64,000 nt of DNA. Origin: Leifsonia sp. Root1293. GTDB taxonomy: Bacteria > Actinomycetota > Actinomycetes > Actinomycetales > Microbacteriaceae. The translations under genes were made by a program, and so were the position numbers. Under the pieces are notes generated by a model. The model searched no databases and was not told where the DNA came from. It saw nothing but the letters and a program-made list of their open reading frames with translations. The DNA lies in NCBI RefSeq assembly GCF_001425325.1, contig NZ_LMEH01000001.1:2376162-2440161 (forward strand), written 5' to 3'. How positions within the stretch are numbered: the stretch's first letter is position 1; each line of letters starts with the position of its first letter. Of the stretch, positions 59,718-64,000 are shown piece after piece.

Positions 59718-61553
59718 ATGCGATCCCCCAAGTACTTCCTCCTCGTCCCCGTGCTCGCGACCGGCCTCGTGCTCGCGGGCTGCGCCGTCACCCAGACCGA
59801 CAACGGCAGCGGTAGCGGCAGCACGTCGAGCACGACCAGCAGCAGCGAGACCACAGCCGAGCTCGTGCCACCGGCATCCGTCGACGTCACCCAGACCGCA
59901 GCCGAAGTGCTGGCCGCGAACCAGAAGACCCACACGAGCGCAGAGAACGGCGACTCGGATGCAGCGTGGAGCGAGGCCGACGCCACGGCCATCGACCTCG
60001 ACGAGGAGAATGGAACCGTCACGATCTCCGAGGCCGGCACCTACCACCTCACCGGCACCCTCGCAGATGGCCAGGTCGTGGTGAACAGCACCGGCGACGG
60101 CCAGGTGAAGCTCGTGCTCGACGGGGTCGATATCACCAGTTCGACGGGATCGGCGATCAGCATCGTCGCCGCAGACGAGGCCGTCGTCATCCTCGCCGAC
60201 GGGTCGACGAACACGCTGACGGATGCCGCGAGCTACGCCGACGCCGATGTGGACACCCCCGTCGCGGCCCTGTCGAGCGCGGCCGACCTCACCATCACGG
60301 GCACCGGAGCGCTCGACGTGACCGGCAGCAGCAACGACGGGATCTCCTCGAAGGACGGCCTCGTGATCGCGGACGGCGACATCACCGTCGACGCCCAGGA
60401 CGACGGCATCCGTGCCAAGGACTACCTCGCGATCCTCGACGGCACCATCACGGTGACCGCGGGCGGAGACGGCCTGAAGAGCGACAACGACGAGGACGCC
60501 ACGCGCGGCTACATCGCCATCGAGGGCGGAGCTGTCACGGTCGAGGCGACGGGCGACGGCCTCTCGGCCACGACCGACGTGGTGATGACGGCAGGCGCGC
60601 TCGACGTGACCTCAGGTGGCGGCGCCGACAAGACCGTGGCCGATGACGCCTCGGCGAAGGGGATCAAAGCCAGCGCCATCGTCGTTCTCGGTGGCGGCGA
60701 CGTCAGCATCGACGCGGCCGACGACGCCGTGCACTCCGACAACGCCGTCCACGTCTCCGGCGGCGTGGTGAAGCTCGCCACGGGCGACGACGGCGTACAC
60801 GCCGACACCGCCCTGCTCGTCTCAGACGGCACCCTCACCATCTCGCAGTCGTACGAGGGCCTCGAGAGCTCCGAGATCACCGTCGCCGGCGGCACCACCT
60901 CGGTGACGGCCAGCGACGACGGGGTGAACGTCTCCGACGGCAGCGGTGCCAGCGCGATGGGCGGGGGCGGCCGGATGGGTGGCGGGCCCGATCAGGCGGC
61001 GGATGCCGCGGCCGAGGATGCAGCAGACGCGGCGGCAGACGACGACGCCGCCACCGACTCGACCGACGGCACTGCGACCGGCGACATGAGCCTCTCCATC
61101 ACGGGCGGAACCCTCACCGTGAACTCGGAGGGCGACGGCCTCGACTCCAACGGATCGGCGTCGATGTCCGGCGGCACCGTGGTCGTGAACGGCCCGACCG
61201 GCAGTGGGAACGGTGCCCTCGACGTCGACGGCGCATTCTCGATCAGCGGCGGTTCTCTGCTGGCGGTCGGGAGCGCCGGCATGGTCGTGGCTCCGGATGC
61301 CGATGCCGACCAGGCCTCGATCTCGGCGGTGCTCGACTCGAGCCATCCGGACGGCAGCACCGTCGAGGTGACCTCGAAGGACGGAACCGTGGTCGCGAGC
61401 TTCACGGCCACGAAGGAGTTCGCCTCGGTGGTGTTCTCCTCCGCCGACATCGTGAACGGGCAGACGTACACGGTCACTGTCGACGGCGCCGCTGCGGGGA
61501 CCGCCGTCGCCGGCGAGCAGGCCACCGAGATGGGTGGCCCTCCCGCTCGCTGA
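59718..61553 (+). CDS. Secreted carbohydrate-binding-domain lipoprotein (Cthe_2159 type)
   Basis: A 611-residue lipoprotein: the signal MRSPKYFLLVPVLATGLVLAGC ends at a lipidated Cys. After a Ser/Thr linker comes a right-handed beta-helix-like domain (ATAIDLDEENGTVTISEAGTYHLTGTL, VKLVLDGVDITSS, then many DDGI/GDGL turns), which is the pattern of the Cthe_2159 carbohydrate-binding family. A Gly-Met-rich and then Ala/Asp-rich low-complexity insert lies near residues 415-455. The DG/DD turns suggest calcium binding. It is the third gene of the common DUF4956-VTC-CBD trio and probably binds a surface polymer. Confidence 0.88.
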   Translation: MRSPKYFLLVPVLATGLVLAGCAVTQTDNGSGSGSTSSTTSSSETTAELVPPASVDVTQTAAEVLAANQKTHTSAENGDSDAAWSEADATAIDLDEENGTVTISEAGTYHLTGTLADGQVVVNSTGDGQVKLVLDGVDITSSTGSAISIVAADEAVVILADGSTNTLTDAASYADADVDTPVAALSSAADLTITGTGALDVTGSSNDGISSKDGLVIADGDITVDAQDDGIRAKDYLAILDGTITVTAGGDGLKSDNDEDATRGYIAIEGGAVTVEATGDGLSATTDVVMTAGALDVTSGGGADKTVADDASAKGIKASAIVVLGGGDVSIDAADDAVHSDNAVHVSGGVVKLATGDDGVHADTALLVSDGTLTISQSYEGLESSEITVAGGTTSVTASDDGVNVSDGSGASAMGGGGRMGGGPDQAADAAAEDAADAAADDDAATDSTDGTATGDMSLSITGGTLTVNSEGDGLDSNGSASMSGGTVVVNGPTGSGNGALDVDGAFSISGGSLLAVGSAGMVVAPDADADQASISAVLDSSHPDGSTVEVTSKDGTVVASFTATKEFASVVFSSADIVNGQTYTVTVDGAAAGTAVAGEQATEMGGPPAR

Positions 61554-61586
61554 ACGAGTACTCGGCGAGCTGTCAGGTGGCAGCTG

Positions 61587-63719
61587 CTAGATCCCGCCGA
61601 CGCTCACCGTCGCGCCCACCGCCGCGCCCGCCGCATCGCGCAGCACGGCGACCACCATCGATCCGTAGGGTCGGCGCCACACGCTGTGACGCACTCGATG
61701 GGCCTCTTCGGCGACAGTGGCCCTGGCCACGAAGCCGGCGTCGTCGACCTGGGTCTCGACCGGCACGCCGTCCACCGAGATCGTGAGGGACGAGAGACCG
61801 GCCGGCGCCTGGAACGATCCACGCACGACGATCTCGACGCGACCATCCTCGGGAGGCAGGGCCTCGGCTTCGAGCACCAGGGCGGGCGCGCCGGCTGGCG
61901 GGCCGGCGACTGCTCCACCGACGGCCGCAGCGGCATCCGTCGTCGCGTCGGAAGCGTCTCCCGCCAGCGCCGGCGTTCGCCCGGGTGCCACCCGGCGCGA
62001 ACCCGGCGCTCCCGTCGCCTCGAAAGCGGCCGCGAGTCGCAGCAACGCCGTGTCGGAGTAGGCGGCTCCCGCGAAGGTCAGGCCCACGGGCATGCCGGTG
62101 TCGTCCATGAGGCCCATCGGCACCGTCACCGTCGGGATGCCGAGGTGTCGCGGAACCAGGTTGCCGTTGGCCACCCAGGTGCCGTTGCGCCATCCTCGCG
62201 CGGCCGAGACCTCGTTCACGTCCATGTCGGCAGGCCCCACGTCGGCGACGGCAGGGAACACCACGGCGTCGAGGCCGAGCCGGGCCATCCATTCCTCGAG
62301 GTCGATGCGTCTGGTCTCCTCGAGCCCGCGCAGCCCAGCCTCGAGGAGCGGAATGTCGATCAGCTCTCCCGACGGGTGTTCCCGGGCGAAGTCGGGGTAC
62401 TCAGCGATGTCGTCGTCGAAACCGGTGTACCTGTCGGGCAGGGCGCCGGGCGGCTGCGGGAAGATGCGCGCGCCGTCGACGTCGGCGACGCCGCCGATCG
62501 CGGGATCTCCGTTCGCGGCCAGGAAGTCGTCCCACGCCCAGACCGACAGGTCGACGATCTCGCGCTTGAGGTAGTCGGCGCTCACCAGGCCGCGCGTGGC
62601 GATCGTCGGCGCTCCGGGTCTGTCACCCTCGTAGTTCGACACCACCGGGAAGTCCACCTCGACGACCTCGGCCCCTGCGGCCTCGAGGTCGCGGCGGGCT
62701 GCTTCCCAGAGGGCGATGACGGACGCGCGCGTCTCGATACGCTCCCCCGTCGGGCCCCCGATCCCTCCGGCCTGGGCGGTGCCAGCCTCGGGGTCGTCGT
62801 TGATGTACATGCGCGGGATGCCGAGACGCGTGCCGGCGAGCGCGGCACCGGGGCCGGCATCCGCACCGACATCGGATGCCCCGACCAGCCCGGCGTACGA
62901 CTCCGGCCGCACCTCGGACGACGCCGGGATCGACACCCAGGGCTGCGTGCGCCAGAAGTCGCCCCGGGTCTCGGCGTCGTCGGCCACGATGACATCGAGC
63001 ACGGCGAGCAGGTCGGCCACGGTGCGGGTGTGCGGCACGACCACGTCCATCGTGGGCACGAGCGGCCAGTTGCCGCGCACCGAGATGACGCCGCGGGACG
63101 GCGTGTAGGCGACGAGGGAGTTGTTCGAGGCAGGCGCCCGACCGCTCGACCAGGTCTCCTCGCCGAGCCCGAACGCTCCGAAGCTGGCGGCGGTGGCCGT
63201 GCCCGATCCGTTCGAGGAGCCCGAGGCGAAGGCGGCGGTCAGGAACTCGGGGTTGTACGGGCTCTCCGCGCGGCCGTACACCCCTCGCTGCATGCCGCCG
63301 TTGGCCATGGGAGGCATGTTCGTGAGGCCCAGGAGCACGGCGCCTGCGGCCCGGAGTCGCGCGATGGTGAAGGCGTCATCGGTCGCAACCAGGTTCTCGA
63401 AGGCTGGCGACCCCGCAGCCACGGTGAGCCCGCGCACCTTGTAGCTGTCTTTGGCCGTGTAGGGGATGCCGTCGAGAGGGCCGAGCGCACGGCCCGCCGC
63501 GCGGCGCTCGTCGGACGCCCGGGCGTCGGCGAAGGCCGCAGGGTTGAGCACAGGAACCGCGTTCAGCCTGATCCCCTGCCTGTCATAGGCGGCAATGCGC
63601 TCGAGGTAGGCCGCGACGAGCTCGACGCTCGTGAAGTCGCCGGCCGCCAGGGCGGCACCGAGCTGCGCGATCGAGGCCTCGACGACGTCGACCGGCCGCT
63701 GCGCTGCAGTCGAGGTCAT
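61587..63719 (-). CDS. Amidase-signature hydrolase with C-terminal beta domain
   Basis: A 710-residue amidase. The Ser-cisSer-Lys triad is visible as Lys90 (PYTAKDSYKVRG), the cis-Ser in FASGSSNGSG (about 168) and nucleophile Ser192 in GLGEETWSSGRAPAS. The catalytic domain ends around residue 590 (MPVGLTFAGAAYSDTALLRLAAAFE). An Ala-rich linker and a roughly 90-residue beta domain follow (GRVEIVVRGSFQAPAGLSSLTISVDG), which most amidases lack. The start overlaps the stop of the upstream agmatine-deiminase-type gene by four bases. This suggests a shared amine pathway, possibly hydrolysis of a carbamoylated or acylated amine; that link is inference. Confidence 0.88.
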   Translation of the reverse strand: MTSTAAQRPVDVVEASIAQLGAALAAGDFTSVELVAAYLERIAAYDRQGIRLNAVPVLNPAAFADARASDERRAAGRALGPLDGIPYTAKDSYKVRGLTVAAGSPAFENLVATDDAFTIARLRAAGAVLLGLTNMPPMANGGMQRGVYGRAESPYNPEFLTAAFASGSSNGSGTATAASFGAFGLGEETWSSGRAPASNNSLVAYTPSRGVISVRGNWPLVPTMDVVVPHTRTVADLLAVLDVIVADDAETRGDFWRTQPWVSIPASSEVRPESYAGLVGASDVGADAGPGAALAGTRLGIPRMYINDDPEAGTAQAGGIGGPTGERIETRASVIALWEAARRDLEAAGAEVVEVDFPVVSNYEGDRPGAPTIATRGLVSADYLKREIVDLSVWAWDDFLAANGDPAIGGVADVDGARIFPQPPGALPDRYTGFDDDIAEYPDFAREHPSGELIDIPLLEAGLRGLEETRRIDLEEWMARLGLDAVVFPAVADVGPADMDVNEVSAARGWRNGTWVANGNLVPRHLGIPTVTVPMGLMDDTGMPVGLTFAGAAYSDTALLRLAAAFEATGAPGSRRVAPGRTPALAGDASDATTDAAAAVGGAVAGPPAGAPALVLEAEALPPEDGRVEIVVRGSFQAPAGLSSLTISVDGVPVETQVDDAGFVARATVAEEAHRVRHSVWRRPYGSMVVAVLRDAAGAAVGATVSVGGI

Positions 63720-64000
63720 CGCGCGACCCCGGTGGGCTGCTGCTGCGTGATGCAGTGGATGCCACCGCCGCGGGCGAAGATCTCGCGGGCGTCGACCGTG
63801 ACGACCCGGCGGCCCGGGTAGGCGCCCTCGAGCAGGGTGCGTGCCCGGGCATCCGCCTCGTCGTCGCCGAAGCCGCACGCGATCACTCCGCCGTTCACCA
63901 CGAGGTGGTTCACGTAGTTGTAGTCGACGAAGCCCTCCTCGTCCTCCAGTTGGGCCGGGGCCGGCAGGTCGATGATGGTCCACGACCGGCCGGCGGCATC
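63716..64000 (-). CDS. Agmatine deiminase / PAD-family protein (partial, C-terminal 94 residues)
   Basis: The 5' part lies beyond the window. The visible C terminus has DEEGFVDYNYVNHLVVNGGVIACGFGDDEADARA and ends with FARGGGIHCITQQQPTG, the catalytic-Cys region (GGIHCITQ) of bacterial peptidyl-arginine-deiminase-type agmatine iminohydrolases. These convert agmatine to N-carbamoylputrescine. It is the first seen gene of a coupled pair with the amidase (ATGA overlap). Confidence 0.88.
   Translation of the reverse strand, partial: DAAGRSWTIIDLPAPAQLEDEEGFVDYNYVNHLVVNGGVIACGFGDDEADARARTLLEGAYPGRRVVTVDAREIFARGGGIHCITQQQPTGVAR

Overview
The window is 64 kb of high-GC DNA from an actinomycete. GC-rich codon use, the recurrent 'cggatgcc' words, a LAXTG wall-sorting signal, chaplin-like repeats and a PopR/ClgR-type Clp regulator fit a member of the Microbacteriaceae or a close relative. 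This placement rests on sequence style only. I see no rRNA, tRNA, CRISPR array, insertion sequence or prophage.

Layout. 1-5.1 kb: 5' part of a secreted choice-of-anchor-A protein (cut by the window edge), a tandem clpP pair whose second member has lost the catalytic serine, a PopR-like regulator with an Ala-Ala C terminus, and a SulP anion transporter. 5.3-10.1 kb: a secreted gamma-glutamyltransferase, then a six-repeat chaplin-like LAXTG protein and a second secreted low-complexity protein, probably co-transcribed. 10.2-17 kb: a beta-galactoside module (LacI regulator, two ABC permeases, binding lipoprotein, divergent GH42 beta-galactosidase). 17-23.3 kb: RibD-C reductase, S8 protease, YjbR protein, an orphan Hcp-like protein, a methyltransferase, and an ECF sigma factor with its YCII-type partner.

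23.7-36.6 kb holds four tightly coupled genes for proteins of 1029, 1175, 1511 and 607 residues. The first belongs to the DUF6603 type. The other three carry motifs I remember from conserved hypothetical families but cannot assign a function. None has a signal peptide or clear membrane segment. This 13-kb operon is the best candidate for an undescribed system; the orphan Hcp gene lies 3 kb upstream on the opposite strand.

36.7-54.4 kb is mostly membrane and transport functions: a DUF2207 protein, four MFS transporters, a heterodimeric ABC exporter, small membrane proteins, a membrane-anchored endonuclease/exonuclease/phosphatase, a TspO-like protein and an M20 peptidase. 54.6-58.1 kb encodes a TM0106-type nuclease-helicase. 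58.2-61.6 kb is a DUF4956 / VTC / carbohydrate-binding-domain trio whose first gene is frameshifted at a TTTTCCCC run. It is preceded by CATAG words in 11-bp phase, typical of an OmpR-type response-regulator site. The window closes with an amidase translationally coupled to a partial agmatine-deiminase gene.

Two families of dispersed intergenic inverted repeats sit at gene ends throughout. Many long open frames opposite the real genes are GC-driven shadows and were left out.
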